Source: Pseudodesulfovibrio tunisiensis
GTDB lineage: Bacteria > Desulfobacterota > Desulfovibrionia > Desulfovibrionales > Desulfovibrionaceae
Direction: 5' to 3'
Length of the DNA: 64,000 nucleotides
NCBI RefSeq assembly: GCF_022809775.1
Contig: NZ_CP094380.1
Coordinates: 1,096,001 to 1,160,000 of the forward strand
The translations under genes were made by a program, and so were the position numbers. This document shows, piece after piece, positions 8,844 to 17,030 of the stretch. Position 1 is the first letter of the stretch; each line of letters opens with the position of its first letter. A model generated the notes under the pieces. The model did no database searches and was not told the DNA's origin. It saw only the letters and a list, made by a program, of their open reading frames with translations.

Positions 8844-9707
8844 CTATCCCGAAGTTTTTCTGCCGGTAATCAACGCGACGCCGCCCAATGCCATCAGACC
8901 GCCGAAAACCGAAACCAGAGTCGGCAGTTCACCCAGCCAGATCACACCGATCACGATGGCGATGGCGGGCAGACAGTACTGCGAGACAACGATGCGCGAG
9001 ACATCGCCCTGGGACAGGGCGTAGGACCATGTCACATAGGCCACGGCAGCCGGGCACACGCCGAGGTAGACCACGGCCAGCGTATCGTGCAGGGGCGCGG
9101 CAGCCACGGCCTGTCCCAGTCCCGGCGCATAGAAAAGCAGAAACAGGGTTCCCGCGGTCAAGGTATAGGTCACGTACTCCAGCGGCGTATACCGCGACAG
9201 AAACGGCTTTTGCAGCACGATGTACAGGGATTCGGAAAACGCAGCCAGCAGGATGAGCAGCGCCCCGGCATTGAAGGAAAAGCCGCCGCCCTCGCCAAAC
9301 GAGATGAGCGTGACGCCGGCCATGCTGACCAGAATTCCCGCAACGCTGCGAGATCCGATGCGTTCCTTGAGAAAGACGACAGCCAGCAGAATGCTGAATA
9401 CCGGAATGGTGCTGATGATGAAACTGGCTCCGCCAGCGGAAACCGTCTGTTCACCGTAGTTCAGGCAGGCATGGTACACGGTGTAGCCGAGAAAGCCGTG
9501 CACCATCAGGACGGGGATGTCCCGAAGCCGGGGCAGGCGCACGCCCTTGTACGCGGCGTAGCTGCCGAGGACCGCAGAGGCAACCAGAAAACGAAGCAAA
9601 GCCAGATGGCCCGGCGCGTACGACTCCAATCCGGCCCGGATGCCCACGAATGCGGAACCCCAGAACAACAGAGTGACGGCCAGAGCCGCCAACACCTTGA
9701 ACGGCAC
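8844..9707 (-). CDS. EamA/DMT-superfamily transporter
   Basis: A 287-residue inner-membrane protein with ten predicted helices, arranged as two EamA repeats (about residues 8-135 and 145-280). Family members export metabolites or amino acids (RhaT/YdcZ/RarD-like). The N-terminus LLFWGSAFVGIRAGL and the segment ALLRFLVASAVLG are characteristic. Translation starts at a GTG (9707), four bases behind the stop of the upstream small membrane protein, so the two are probably translationally coupled. The substrate is unknown. Confidence 0.9.
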   Translation of the reverse strand: MPFKVLAALAVTLLFWGSAFVGIRAGLESYAPGHLALLRFLVASAVLGSYAAYKGVRLPRLRDIPVLMVHGFLGYTVYHACLNYGEQTVSAGGASFIISTIPVFSILLAVVFLKERIGSRSVAGILVSMAGVTLISFGEGGGFSFNAGALLILLAAFSESLYIVLQKPFLSRYTPLEYVTYTLTAGTLFLLFYAPGLGQAVAAAPLHDTLAVVYLGVCPAAVAYVTWSYALSQGDVSRIVVSQYCLPAIAIVIGVIWLGELPTLVSVFGGLMALGGVALITGRKTSG

Positions 9708-9710
9708 GGA

Positions 9711-9914
9711 CTAATCCCGTTTCTTGCGGCTGTCGCGGCGATTCTTGATCGTGATTCCGGCCAGAATGCCGACAAGGCCGCCGAGAAACACACCCCGGCT
9801 CACGGCGATGAGACCGATGTATCCGGCAAGGGCTCCGGCCGAAGCACCGATGAGAATGCCCCGGCCAAGGGCATCCACCCACTCGAGAAAATTTCTGGAA
9901 TCGTTGTCGGGCAT
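9711..9914 (-). CDS. small glycine-rich membrane protein
   Basis: A 67-residue protein with two hydrophobic segments (about residues 18-37 and 41-54), rich in Gly and Ala, followed by a very basic tail NRRDSRKKRD that should stay in the cytoplasm. No family is recognised. It lies directly upstream of, and nearly touches, the EamA transporter gene, so it may be expressed with it. It could be a small accessory or stress-type membrane protein; this is a guess. Confidence 0.6.
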   Translation of the reverse strand: MPDNDSRNFLEWVDALGRGILIGASAGALAGYIGLIAVSRGVFLGGLVGILAGITIKNRRDSRKKRD

Positions 9915-9935
9915 GTCGTTCCTGTGTGGAAAGGG

Positions 9936-10607
9936 TTACGCCAGCGAGCAAAGCTGCCAATACTGACGTTCAGTCAAGGTTTCGAATCTGGCGCCCACGC
10001 CCGGAACCAGGGATGCGGCACGGCTTTCCCGGCTCCAGCAAATTTTCAATCCGATAGGCGTCTTGTCTTCGAATTCGTTGACCACGATCCACATGGTTTT
10101 GTCAACGGGCCAGACATGATCGGAAAGGACAAAGCACCCCTGCTTGGACACGTTCAAGGTCCGGGTCCGTTCCCTTGCCGACACGGAATCGGCCCGATCC
10201 AGCAGTTCCACGCCCAGTTCCAGTTCAATCCGGCGAGCCTTGCGCACGGAAACCGGCGCATTGCGAATACATTTGTCCATGACAAAATCCGCAATGTCGG
10301 CATTGTCACAAATGGCGAAGTCCTGATTCAGCCCCCTGATACCGCCGCATCTGGGGTCGAACACCAATCTCAGGACCGGGAAACGCGCCATGAATCCCGT
10401 CAGCCATCCCTTGGCGTTGCTTTCGGATCGAATCATGGTGGGAACATCGATCAGGAGTCCGCTGTAGGGCACTTCGGAAAGCTCGTGCCGCAGCGTATCC
10501 GGCTCTTCAATGCAGTCCACTTCCACGCCAAGTCCGCGAACCCGCTCGACATACGCGGCTCTGGCAAACCCCCGCTCGCAAATAAGCAGCATTCTGGTCG
10601 AATTCAC
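9936..10607 (-). CDS. PilZ-domain protein
   Basis: A 223-residue soluble protein. Residues about 1-120 look like a receiver-type alpha/beta domain without a clear phospho-acceptor motif (MLLICERGFARAAYVERVRGLGVEV). The C-terminal half resembles a PilZ domain: RRIELELGVELL, then TLNVSKQGCFVLSD, which fits the (D/N)xSxxG motif (N-V-S-K-Q-G), and a closing WSR..GARF element. PilZ domains bind cyclic di-GMP. I prefer the GTG at 10607, preceded by a long G-rich ribosome site, over an ATG 20 codons upstream. It is divergent from the feo locus. A TTGTCA box at 10662-10667 may be part of its promoter. Confidence 0.65.
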   Translation of the reverse strand: MNSTRMLLICERGFARAAYVERVRGLGVEVDCIEEPDTLRHELSEVPYSGLLIDVPTMIRSESNAKGWLTGFMARFPVLRLVFDPRCGGIRGLNQDFAICDNADIADFVMDKCIRNAPVSVRKARRIELELGVELLDRADSVSARERTRTLNVSKQGCFVLSDHVWPVDKTMWIVVNEFEDKTPIGLKICWSRESRAASLVPGVGARFETLTERQYWQLCSLA

Positions 10608-10765
10608 TCTCTCCCCCCTCCCAAACACATGTTTAAGGATATGATCACAAAATATCGATTTTGACAATATGCTTTCGGCAAATAGGTTGACTGATCTTGG
10701 ATTTTTACGAAATCATCCTGAAAAGACGGGAAAAGAAATTCCGACTACTGCTGTCAACTTTAGAC

Positions 10766-10794
10766 TTGACTTTGATTCTCAACATCACTATTTC
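10766..10794 (+). promoter_or_regulatory. feo promoter with overlapping Fur-like box
   Basis: TTGACT at 10766-10771, a 17-base spacer and TATTTC at 10789-10794. Within the spacer, 10773-10787 reads TGATTCTCAACATCA, an interrupted palindrome matching 10 of 14 informative positions of the 7-1-7 Fur box. Iron-loaded Fur bound here would block the promoter. The placement ahead of feo genes supports it. Confidence 0.55.
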
Positions 10795-10840
10795 TCTGTC
10801 GTCAGGTATTGAAGCCTGACCAACTTTGAGGGATTTTCTT

Positions 10841-11008
10841 ATGGATACAATACTGGTATTAGCCATCGTCACGGTGGCCGCATTGTACGTGGGAAGGATG
10901 TTTTACCGCAGGTTCACCGCCAGGGACATCGGCTGCGGTTGCAGCGGCGGATGCGGCGGTGGATGCAATGGCTCTTCCTGCGGAACGGATTGCGACGGCT
11001 GCCGCTGA
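10841..11008 (+). CDS. FeoB-associated Cys-rich membrane protein
   Basis: A 55-residue protein: one N-terminal membrane helix (about residues 3-20), a short basic stretch, then a C-terminal tail with eight cysteines among glycines (GCGCSGGCGGGCNG...CGTDC..C). Such proteins are known next to feoB in many anaerobes and probably bind iron or thiols at the membrane; the exact role is unsettled. I chose the ATG at 10841, with GAGGG upstream, over a TTG five codons earlier. It is first in the feo locus, followed by feoA after about 50 bases. Confidence 0.85.
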   Translation: MDTILVLAIVTVAALYVGRMFYRRFTARDIGCGCSGGCGGGCNGSSCGTDCDGCR

Positions 11009-11059
11009 TTCTTTTTGCAGAACATATCAAATACATTCTCGGATGACAGAGGAGCAGCC

Positions 11060-11302
11060 ATGTCCAGAACGATTTGCCTCAGGCAAGCCAAAGTGAACCA
11101 GAAAATCAAGATACTGACCGTTTCCGCCGAAGGTGAACTCGGTCGTCGAATCCGCGACATGGGCCTCATCCCCGGGACCGAAGTGCACGTCATCGGCAAG
11201 GCTCCGCTCAAGGACCCCGTTGCCCTTCGGCTCAAGGACTTTACCCTGACCCTCCGCAACAGCGAGGCCGACCACATCATGGTCGAGCCGCTCGAGGACT
11301 AG
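11060..11302 (+). CDS. feoA: ferrous iron transport protein A
   Basis: An 80-residue SH3-like cytoplasmic protein that assists the FeoB ferrous iron permease. The family pattern is visible: LRQAKVNQKIKILTV, GELGRRIRDMGLIPGTEVHV and a closing ALRLKDFTLTLRNSEADHIMVE. The ATG at 11060 follows GAGGAG. It lies between the Cys-rich membrane protein and feoB in the order usual for the operon. Confidence 0.94.
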   Translation: MSRTICLRQAKVNQKIKILTVSAEGELGRRIRDMGLIPGTEVHVIGKAPLKDPVALRLKDFTLTLRNSEADHIMVEPLED

Positions 11303-11361
11303 AACGCCGTTCATTTGCAACGGGCGCGCTCAAGACGCATGAGTGACCAAGGAGTCTTTTG

Positions 11362-13548
11362 ATGGACAAAGTGACCATAGCCATTGCCGGGAACCCCAAC
11401 TGCGGCAAAACCACCATGTTCAACGCCCTGACCGGGGCGCGACAGCATGTGGCCAACTGGCCCGGCGTGACCGTGGAAAAAAAGGTCGGACGCATGCACG
11501 CCCAGGGCAGGGAGATTGAACTGGTCGATCTGCCCGGCACCTATTCCCTGACCGCATACACGCAGGAGGAACTGGTTTCCCGGAACTACCTCGTGGAAGA
11601 ACGCCCCGAGGTTGTCGTGGACATTCTGAACGCGGACGCGCTGGAACGAAACCTCTATCTGGCCGTGCAGTTCCGCGAAATGGGCATTCCTCTGGTCCTC
11701 GGCCTGAACATGATGGACGAGGTGCACCGACACGGAAAGGACATCGACACGGAACGCCTTGCCACCCTCACGGGCTGCCCGACCGTGGAAACCGTGGCCC
11801 GCAACGGCGAGGGCAAGAACAGGCTGCTCGACGCGGCCCTGAAGCTTGCCGAGGAAAAACAGGGAGAATGGCATCCCCTGCACATCTCCTACGGCCCGGA
11901 TCTGGACCCGGTTCTGACGGAAATGGAGGAAATCATCGAGACCTCCGGTTTCATGACCGACCGAATCCCGGCCCGGTGGACCGGCATCAAATACCTTGAA
12001 CACGACGAAGACGTGGTGCTCAAGGGACGGGTTATGGACGCAGACGTGTCCAACCGTCTGGAAAAGATGGCGGACAAGGTTTCCGACCATACGATCAAGA
12101 CGCTGAAGGCAGCCCCGGACGCCATCATTGCGGACTACCGTTACGGCTACATTGCGGGCATCATCAAGGGCGTGGTCAGCTATCCCGTGCTCGACTCCAG
12201 ACGGATCAGCATGTCCGACAAGATCGACAAGGTGCTGACGCACAAGTTTCTCGGCCCGCTCATCATGCTCGGCATCGTGTACATGATCTACAAGATCACG
12301 TTCACGGTGGGCGAAATTCCCATGGGCTGGCTGGAATCCCTGTTCGGCTGGCTCGGAGAGACCGTCTATGCGGCCATGCCCGACGGCCTGCTTCGATCGC
12401 TGATGGTCTCCGGCGTGATCGACGGCGTAGGCGGCGTGCTCGGCTTCGTGCCTCTGATCATGTTCATGTTCCTGATGATTTCGGCTCTGGAGGACTCGGG
12501 CTACATCGCGCGCATGGCCTACATGCTGGACCGCGTGTTCCGCACCTTCGGCCTGCACGGCACGTCCGTGCTGCCCTTCATCGTGTCCGGCGGCATTGCG
12601 GGCGGATGCGCGGTTCCCGGAGTCATGGCCTCGCGCACCCTGCGCAGCCCCCGGGAAAAGCTGGCCACCCTGTTCGTGGCCCCGTACATGACCTGCGGAG
12701 CCAAGGTGCCCGTCTTTCTGATGCTGGCAGCGGCCTTCTTCCCCAACCAGGGTGCGGCCGTGATGGTCGCCATCACCCTCGGCGCATGGGTCATGGCCCT
12801 GATCGTGGCCCGCATTCTGCGCTGGACCGTAATCCGCGGCGAATCCACCCCCTTTGTCATGGAACTGCCACCCTACCGCATGCCGACTCTGGCTGGCGTC
12901 CTGATCCATACATGGGAACGCACATGGGAGTATGCCAAAAAGGCGGGTACGGTGATTCTGGGCATTTCCATCCTGCTTTGGGCGCTCATGACCTTTCCCC
13001 AGCTTCCCGAAGCCGAAGTGGCGAAATTCGAGGCCGAACGCGCTCCCATAGCGGCCCAGATCGAGGCCCTCGGCGAAAATCCTCCGGAATCCGCGATTGC
13101 CCCGCTTGAGGACAAGCTCTCGGAAATCACGAACCGCGAAGCCGAAGACGCCTTGCGAAACACGTTCGCAGGCCGCATCGGCACCGCGCTGGAACCCGTG
13201 TCCGAACTGGCGGGCTTCAACTGGCGCACGAACATCGCCCTGACCGGCGGATTCGCAGCCAAGGAAATCATCGTGTCCACGCTGGGTACGGCCTATTCCC
13301 TGGGGGACGTGGACCCCGAGGACGCCCAGCCCCTGTCCCGACGCATCGCGGCCGATCCGGGTTTCAGCAAGGCCGGAGCCATCGCCCTGATCATCTTCGT
13401 GATGCTCTATGCCCCCTGCTTCGTCACCGTGGTCACCATGGCCCGGGAATCAAGCTGGAAATGGGCCATGTTCAGCGTATTCGGCTCCACGGGACTGGCC
13501 TTTGGCCTTGCCGTGGCAGCTTTTCAGATCACGAAGAACATCCTGTAA
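11362..13548 (+). CDS. feoB: ferrous iron transporter B
   Basis: A 728-residue GTPase-coupled inner-membrane Fe2+ permease. The N-terminal G domain shows G1 GNPNCGKTT (residues 10-18), G3 DLPGTYSL and the guanine-specificity motif NMMD. A helical guanine-dissociation-inhibitor region follows. The C-terminal half has two Gate motifs, with cysteine-containing helices (VLPFIVSGGIAGGCAVPGV, APYMTCGAKVPVF), and the FeoB C-terminal region. The ATG at 11362 follows AAGGAG. The acidic insert near residues 550-600 (EAEVAKFEAERAPIAAQIEALG) is periplasmic and variable in the family. Likely Fur-regulated through the box upstream of the locus. Confidence 0.96.
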   Translation: MDKVTIAIAGNPNCGKTTMFNALTGARQHVANWPGVTVEKKVGRMHAQGREIELVDLPGTYSLTAYTQEELVSRNYLVEERPEVVVDILNADALERNLYLAVQFREMGIPLVLGLNMMDEVHRHGKDIDTERLATLTGCPTVETVARNGEGKNRLLDAALKLAEEKQGEWHPLHISYGPDLDPVLTEMEEIIETSGFMTDRIPARWTGIKYLEHDEDVVLKGRVMDADVSNRLEKMADKVSDHTIKTLKAAPDAIIADYRYGYIAGIIKGVVSYPVLDSRRISMSDKIDKVLTHKFLGPLIMLGIVYMIYKITFTVGEIPMGWLESLFGWLGETVYAAMPDGLLRSLMVSGVIDGVGGVLGFVPLIMFMFLMISALEDSGYIARMAYMLDRVFRTFGLHGTSVLPFIVSGGIAGGCAVPGVMASRTLRSPREKLATLFVAPYMTCGAKVPVFLMLAAAFFPNQGAAVMVAITLGAWVMALIVARILRWTVIRGESTPFVMELPPYRMPTLAGVLIHTWERTWEYAKKAGTVILGISILLWALMTFPQLPEAEVAKFEAERAPIAAQIEALGENPPESAIAPLEDKLSEITNREAEDALRNTFAGRIGTALEPVSELAGFNWRTNIALTGGFAAKEIIVSTLGTAYSLGDVDPEDAQPLSRRIAADPGFSKAGAIALIIFVMLYAPCFVTVVTMARESSWKWAMFSVFGSTGLAFGLAVAAFQITKNIL

Positions 13549-13573
13549 ATCCACTCTTCATGCAAAAAAACTG

Positions 13574-13610
13574 AAGAGGGAGTCCGGAACCGGACTCCCT
13601 CTTTTCATTT
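13574..13610 (+). terminator. terminator of the feo operon
   Basis: A 14-bp stem (13574-13587 with 13590-13603) followed by a T-rich run. Confidence 0.85.
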
Positions 13611-13657
13611 TACCGGAAATGCCATAGAGTCCCGGCTACTCAACCAAAGTGGAACGC

Positions 13658-14623
13658 ATGAAGAAACTCCTCGACTTGCTGCGCGACCTGTTCCGCAACG
13701 CGGCCTCGGCCTGCTGGGAACTCTACAAGGTCATGATCCCGATCATCATCGGGGTAAGGATTCTTCAGGAATTCGACCTGATCCAGTATCTTGCCTGGCC
13801 TCTGCGCCCGGTCATGGGCCTTGTGGGCCTGCCCGCGGAAATGGGGCTGGCCTGGGCCACGGCCATGGTCAACAACATATATTCCGGCCTCATCGTCTTC
13901 CTGTCCCTGATCAAGGATACCCCCCTGACAACGGCGCAGGCAACCGTGCTCGGCGTGCTCTTTCTCGTGGCCCACGGCCTGCCCGTGGAATCCTCCATCG
14001 CACGCAAGGCCGGAAGCCGATTCCTGTTCCAATGCCTGTCCCGCATAATCGGTGCACTCTGCCTCGGCTGGCTCCTCCACACGATCTACACGGCCGCGGG
14101 AACGCTTGAACAGCCTGCCGTGGTCCTGTTTCAGGCATCGGCACAAACGGAGACATCCCTCACGACATGGGCTCTCGGCGAACTTCGAAACCTGCTCGGC
14201 ATCTTCGGTATCGTGTTCTGTCTCATGGCCCTGATGCGCCTGCTGCACGCCCTGCGCATCGTGGACCTGCTCAACGCCATCCTGCGCCCGGTGCTCAAAC
14301 TCATCGGCATAGGTCCCAAGGCATCGGCCATCACGGTCATCGGCCTGACTCTGGGCCTGACCTATGGAGGCGGCCTGATCATCAGCGAAGCCAAATCCGG
14401 CACCGTGGGCAGGCAGGACGTGTTCTATTCCCTGACGCTCATGGGGCTCTGCCATTCCCTGATCGAGGACACCCTGCTTCTCGCGCTCATCGGCGCGCAT
14501 TTCAGCGGCATATTCTGGGGCCGCTTCGGATTCAGCATCATGGCCGTAGCCGTACTGGTCCAGATCGTCCGCAAACTGCCGGAAAAGTTCTGCGACAAAT
14601 ACTTGTGGGGCGATCCCGCCTGA
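13658..14623 (+). CDS. nucleoside recognition (Gate) domain membrane protein
   Basis: A 321-residue inner-membrane protein with about eight helices. It carries two Gate-type motifs, in residues 55-120 (PAEMGLAWATAMVNNIYSGL, LVAHGLPVESSIARKAG) and 225-290 (TLGLTYGGGLIISEAKSG, GLCHSLIEDTLLLALIGAH). The same fold occurs in nucleoside transporters, FeoB and spore maturation proteins SpmA/SpmB. The transported molecule is unknown. Two starts are possible, a GTG at 13649 and the ATG at 13658; neither has a strong ribosome site. RidA follows closely on the same strand. Confidence 0.85.
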   Translation: MKKLLDLLRDLFRNAASACWELYKVMIPIIIGVRILQEFDLIQYLAWPLRPVMGLVGLPAEMGLAWATAMVNNIYSGLIVFLSLIKDTPLTTAQATVLGVLFLVAHGLPVESSIARKAGSRFLFQCLSRIIGALCLGWLLHTIYTAAGTLEQPAVVLFQASAQTETSLTTWALGELRNLLGIFGIVFCLMALMRLLHALRIVDLLNAILRPVLKLIGIGPKASAITVIGLTLGLTYGGGLIISEAKSGTVGRQDVFYSLTLMGLCHSLIEDTLLLALIGAHFSGIFWGRFGFSIMAVAVLVQIVRKLPEKFCDKYLWGDPA

Positions 14624-14646
14624 CATTCAACAGCAAGGAGAGGCGC

Positions 14647-15030
14647 ATGAAATCCATTGAAATCGTCCATACGGACAAGGCTCCGGCCGCTGTCGGCCCC
14701 TACTCGCAGGCCACCAAGGCGAACGGCATGGTCTTTGTCTCGGGCCAGCTCGGCATCCTCCCGGATCAGGGCAAACTCGCCACCGGATTCCGCGCGCAGG
14801 CAGAACAGGCGCTGGAAAACCTCAAGGCCATTCTGGAAGCCTCGGGTTCCGGGCTGGACAAGGTACTGGCCGTGGAAGTGTTTCTGGACGACATGGCCGC
14901 ATTCAGGGATTTCAACGAAATCTATGCGCAATACTTTTCGGACCACAAACCGGCCCGCGCCGCCATCGAAGTGGGCGGATTGCCTCTGGGCGGTCTGGTC
15001 GAACTCAAATGCACGGCCCTGACAGACTGA
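14647..15030 (+). CDS. ridA: RidA family enamine/imine deaminase
   Basis: A 127-residue trimeric enzyme that hydrolyses reactive 2-aminoacrylate and related enamines produced by PLP enzymes, so protecting other PLP enzymes from damage. The sequence is classic: PAAVGPYSQATKANGMVFVSGQLG near the start, RAQAEQALENLKAILEASG in the middle, and the conserved Arg of KPARAAIEVGGLPLGGLVELKCTA near the end. The ATG follows AAGGAG. It sits 23 bases behind the Gate-domain gene and ends in a strong terminator. Confidence 0.95.
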   Translation: MKSIEIVHTDKAPAAVGPYSQATKANGMVFVSGQLGILPDQGKLATGFRAQAEQALENLKAILEASGSGLDKVLAVEVFLDDMAAFRDFNEIYAQYFSDHKPARAAIEVGGLPLGGLVELKCTALTD

Positions 15031-15055
15031 TCATCCTGAAAATCATTCCGTTTCC

Positions 15056-15094
15056 GAAACCGGCCGAACCATGCACTCGGCCGGTTTCCTTTTT
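15056..15094 (+). terminator. terminator after ridA
   Basis: A 12-bp perfect stem (15056-15067 with 15077-15088), a 9-base loop and CTTTTT. Confidence 0.9.
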
Positions 15095-15173
15095 CGACCG
15101 CACTCCGGTTCATTGACAATGTCGCCGATCCCGGCCATTCGTCAGGGGAACCAACCACCGACAAGGATAGACA

Positions 15174-15809
15174 ATGCCTGAAACCACACACATCCGCCTC
15201 CCTGAAGCCGCACGCACCGTGATCTTCGATCAGGACGGCGTGCTCATCGACTCCTGGGACTCCTCGATTCACTATTTCAACCGCATCAGGCAGGAAATGG
15301 GCCTCGGTCCCATGTCTCGGGATCAGGAAGACTACAGCTTCATCCACACCGTGGACCAGAGCATCGACCATATAACCCCGGACCATCTGAAGCACCTGAT
15401 CCCACAGGCAAAGGCCACCGTCCGCTTCGAAGAGCTGCTTCCTCTGGTCAAGCTCCAGCCCGGCATAGTCGAATTTCTGGAACGCCTGCGCGATGCAGGC
15501 TTCAAGCTGGCCGTGGACACCAACGGCGGCATCGAGCAGCACATGATTCTGGAACACGTGGGCCTGCTTCATCTGTTCCACAAGATCGTGACCACGGCGG
15601 ATGTGGCCGAAGGCAAACCCTCGCCCGAAGGCGTGCACGCCATCCTCGGGGAATTCGACCTGAACACGGCGCAAGCCCTGTTCATCGGCGATTCCAGCAT
15701 CGACATGCGCACCGCGAACAACGCGGGCGTGACCTTCTGGGCCTATCGCAACTCCGACCTTAAGGCCGGAATCCATCTTGCGGACTACGGCTCCGTTCTG
15801 CTTCCCTGA
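15174..15809 (+). CDS. HAD-superfamily hydrolase (phosphatase type)
   Basis: A 211-residue cytoplasmic HAD enzyme of subfamily IA. Motif I is FDQDGVLIDSW with the Asp nucleophile and Asp+2, motif II is VDTNG, the motif III Lys is in GKPSPEG, and motif IV is GDSSIDM. The helical cap lies between motif I and residue 95. The relatives are phosphoglycolate phosphatase/beta-phosphoglucomutase-like proteins; the substrate cannot be read from the sequence. It precedes the Phe leader by 62 bases, without a clear terminator between them. Confidence 0.9.
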   Translation: MPETTHIRLPEAARTVIFDQDGVLIDSWDSSIHYFNRIRQEMGLGPMSRDQEDYSFIHTVDQSIDHITPDHLKHLIPQAKATVRFEELLPLVKLQPGIVEFLERLRDAGFKLAVDTNGGIEQHMILEHVGLLHLFHKIVTTADVAEGKPSPEGVHAILGEFDLNTAQALFIGDSSIDMRTANNAGVTFWAYRNSDLKAGIHLADYGSVLLP

Positions 15810-15871
15810 CACGGCAAGGGCTCCGCAAACAAATACTTGACTCGGATATCGATCCACGGCAGGGGATAGTC

Positions 15872-15952
15872 ATGCGCACCATGTCCAGCTTTTCCTTTTT
15901 CTTCTTTTTCTTTTCCAAGGAAACAGCCCGGGGCCGTTGCGTGCGCATCTGA
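15872..15952 (+). CDS. phenylalanine-rich leader peptide
   Basis: A 26-codon open frame starting at ATG 15872 and ending at TGA 15952. Residues 7-14 read FSFFFFFF, giving seven Phe in eight codons, followed by a basic tail. A weak GGGG site lies ahead of the start. Its position just upstream of a terminator and an aromatic-pathway gene, and the Phe run, are the marks of a ribosome-mediated attenuation leader as in pheA and pheST of enteric bacteria. When charged tRNA-Phe is scarce the ribosome should stall in the run and let transcription continue. The peptide itself probably has no further role. Confidence 0.85.
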   Translation: MRTMSSFSFFFFFFSKETARGRCVRI

Positions 15953-16012
15953 CACGAGGACAGAACTTCTGCAACAATCAAAGGCCGCGGGCACACCCCG
16001 CGGCCTTTTTTT
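15932..16012 (+). promoter_or_regulatory. transcription attenuator (antiterminator/terminator pair)
   Basis: The terminator has an 11-bp stem, AAGGCCGCGGG at 15981-15991 with its complement at 15997-16007, and a run of seven T (16006-16012). An alternative pairing is visible: GGCCGTTGC at 15932-15940 can pair with GCAAC at 15971-15975 and GGCC at 15983-15986, which removes the left arm of the terminator. The first arm overlaps codons 21-23 of the leader, so ribosome position can decide between the two folds. Confidence 0.8.
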
Positions 16013-16048
16013 CGGCCCGGGCCCGCGAAAACTTCCAGGGAGGAAGCC

Positions 16049-16840
16049 ATGCAACTCGGAAAAGCCGTCCGACTCGAACGCATCATGAACCGCAACAATG
16101 GCCGGACCATCATCGTGCCTCTCGACCACGGCGTCACCGTGGGCCCGATCTACGGGTTGGTGGATCTGCGCGAAACCGTGAATCAGGTGGCGGAAGGCGG
16201 GGCAAACGCCATGCTCATGCACAAGGGCATCCCCCGCTGCTCCCACCGTCGTCACGGCAGGGACATCGGCCTGATCATCCACCTGTCCGCCAGCACGTCC
16301 CTGTCTCCCCATCCCAATGCCAAGACGCTGGTCGGGTCGGTCACGGACGCGATCAAGCTCGGTGCGGACGCGGTCAGCGTGCACATCAATCTGGGCGACG
16401 AAACCGAATCCAGAATGCTCGCGGACCTTGGCGCAATCTGCTCGGAAGCCAACGAGTGGGGCATGCCTGTTCTGGCCATGATGTACGCCCGGGGGCCCAA
16501 GATCGAAAACGAATACGACCCGGATGTGGTGGCCCATTGCGCCCGTGTGGGCGTGGAGCTCGGCGCGGACATCGTCAAGGTCAACTACACCGGAGACCCG
16601 AAATCCTTTGTCCGCGTGGTGGAAGGCTGCTGCGTGCCAGTGGTCATTGCCGGAGGCCCGAAACTGGAGAACGAACTCGATCTGGTCCGCATGGTCCATG
16701 ATTCGGTGCAGGCCGGAGGCGCAGGGCTGTCCGTGGGCAGGAACATCTTCCAGCATCCCAATCCCGTCAAGATCGTCGCGGCACTGCACAAGGTCGTGCA
16801 CGAGGACTGGGACATTGACGCGGCAATGGAGCTGCTCTAG
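16049..16840 (+). CDS. 2-amino-3,7-dideoxy-D-threo-hept-6-ulosonate synthase
   Basis: A 263-residue class I aldolase-like enzyme (DhnA/ADH synthase family). In archaea and Desulfovibrio it joins aspartate semialdehyde with a deoxy-ketohexose phosphate, giving the precursor of 3-dehydroquinate, and so replaces DAHP synthase in aromatic amino acid synthesis. Catalytic residues known from Methanocaldococcus MJ0400 (Asp33, Tyr153, Lys184) line up with a constant offset of seven: Asp26 in [10 protein letters not shown], Tyr146 in AMMYARGP, and Lys177 in [10 protein letters not shown] as the Schiff-base lysine. The ATG at 16049 follows AGGGAGGAAG. The Phe leader and attenuator upstream support the pathway assignment. 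No other aromatic gene follows; the hairpin at 16856 closes the unit. Confidence 0.93.
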   Translation: MQLGKAVRLERIMNRNNGRTIIVPLDHGVTVGPIYGLVDLRETVNQVAEGGANAMLMHKGIPRCSHRRHGRDIGLIIHLSASTSLSPHPNAKTLVGSVTDAIKLGADAVSVHINLGDETESRMLADLGAICSEANEWGMPVLAMMYARGPKIENEYDPDVVAHCARVGVELGADIVKVNYTGDPKSFVRVVEGCCVPVVIAGGPKLENELDLVRMVHDSVQAGGAGLSVGRNIFQHPNPVKIVAALHKVVHEDWDIDAAMELL

Positions 16841-16855
16841 TTCAACCGCATCAGA

Positions 16856-16887
16856 CCGGGTCGGGAGCCATGCACATCCCGACCCGG
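16856..16887 (+). terminator. hairpin after the ADH synthase gene
   Basis: An 11-bp perfect stem (16856-16866 with 16877-16887) and a 10-base loop, without a T run. Confidence 0.6.
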
Positions 16888-17004
16888 CACATTCTGCCCG
16901 CCGTCGGAATTCCAACGATCCTCCTCTTGCCTCAAAGCATGAAAAACACCCCGATTTGCATCGGAGTTGCATCCTCATCCGCCACAGCCATGCCCTCTTC
17001 ACAA

Positions 17005-17020
17005 TGGCATGAATCGTGCT
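17005..17020 (+). promoter_or_regulatory. putative sigma-54 promoter
   Basis: TGGCATGAATCGTGCT agrees with the -24/-12 consensus at 10 of 12 positions. The GG at 17006-17007 and the GC at 17018-17019 are separated by exactly 10 bases. Transcription would start near 17031, within the intergenic region, and run toward a terminator at 17167-17194. Confidence 0.5.
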
Positions 17021-17030
17021 TATCTTAATA

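Noticed and set aside
15843..15871. -10 box for the Phe leader
   Set aside because: TTGACT at 15837-15842 looks like a -35, but no acceptable -10 occurs at 16-18 bases, so no promoter is listed.
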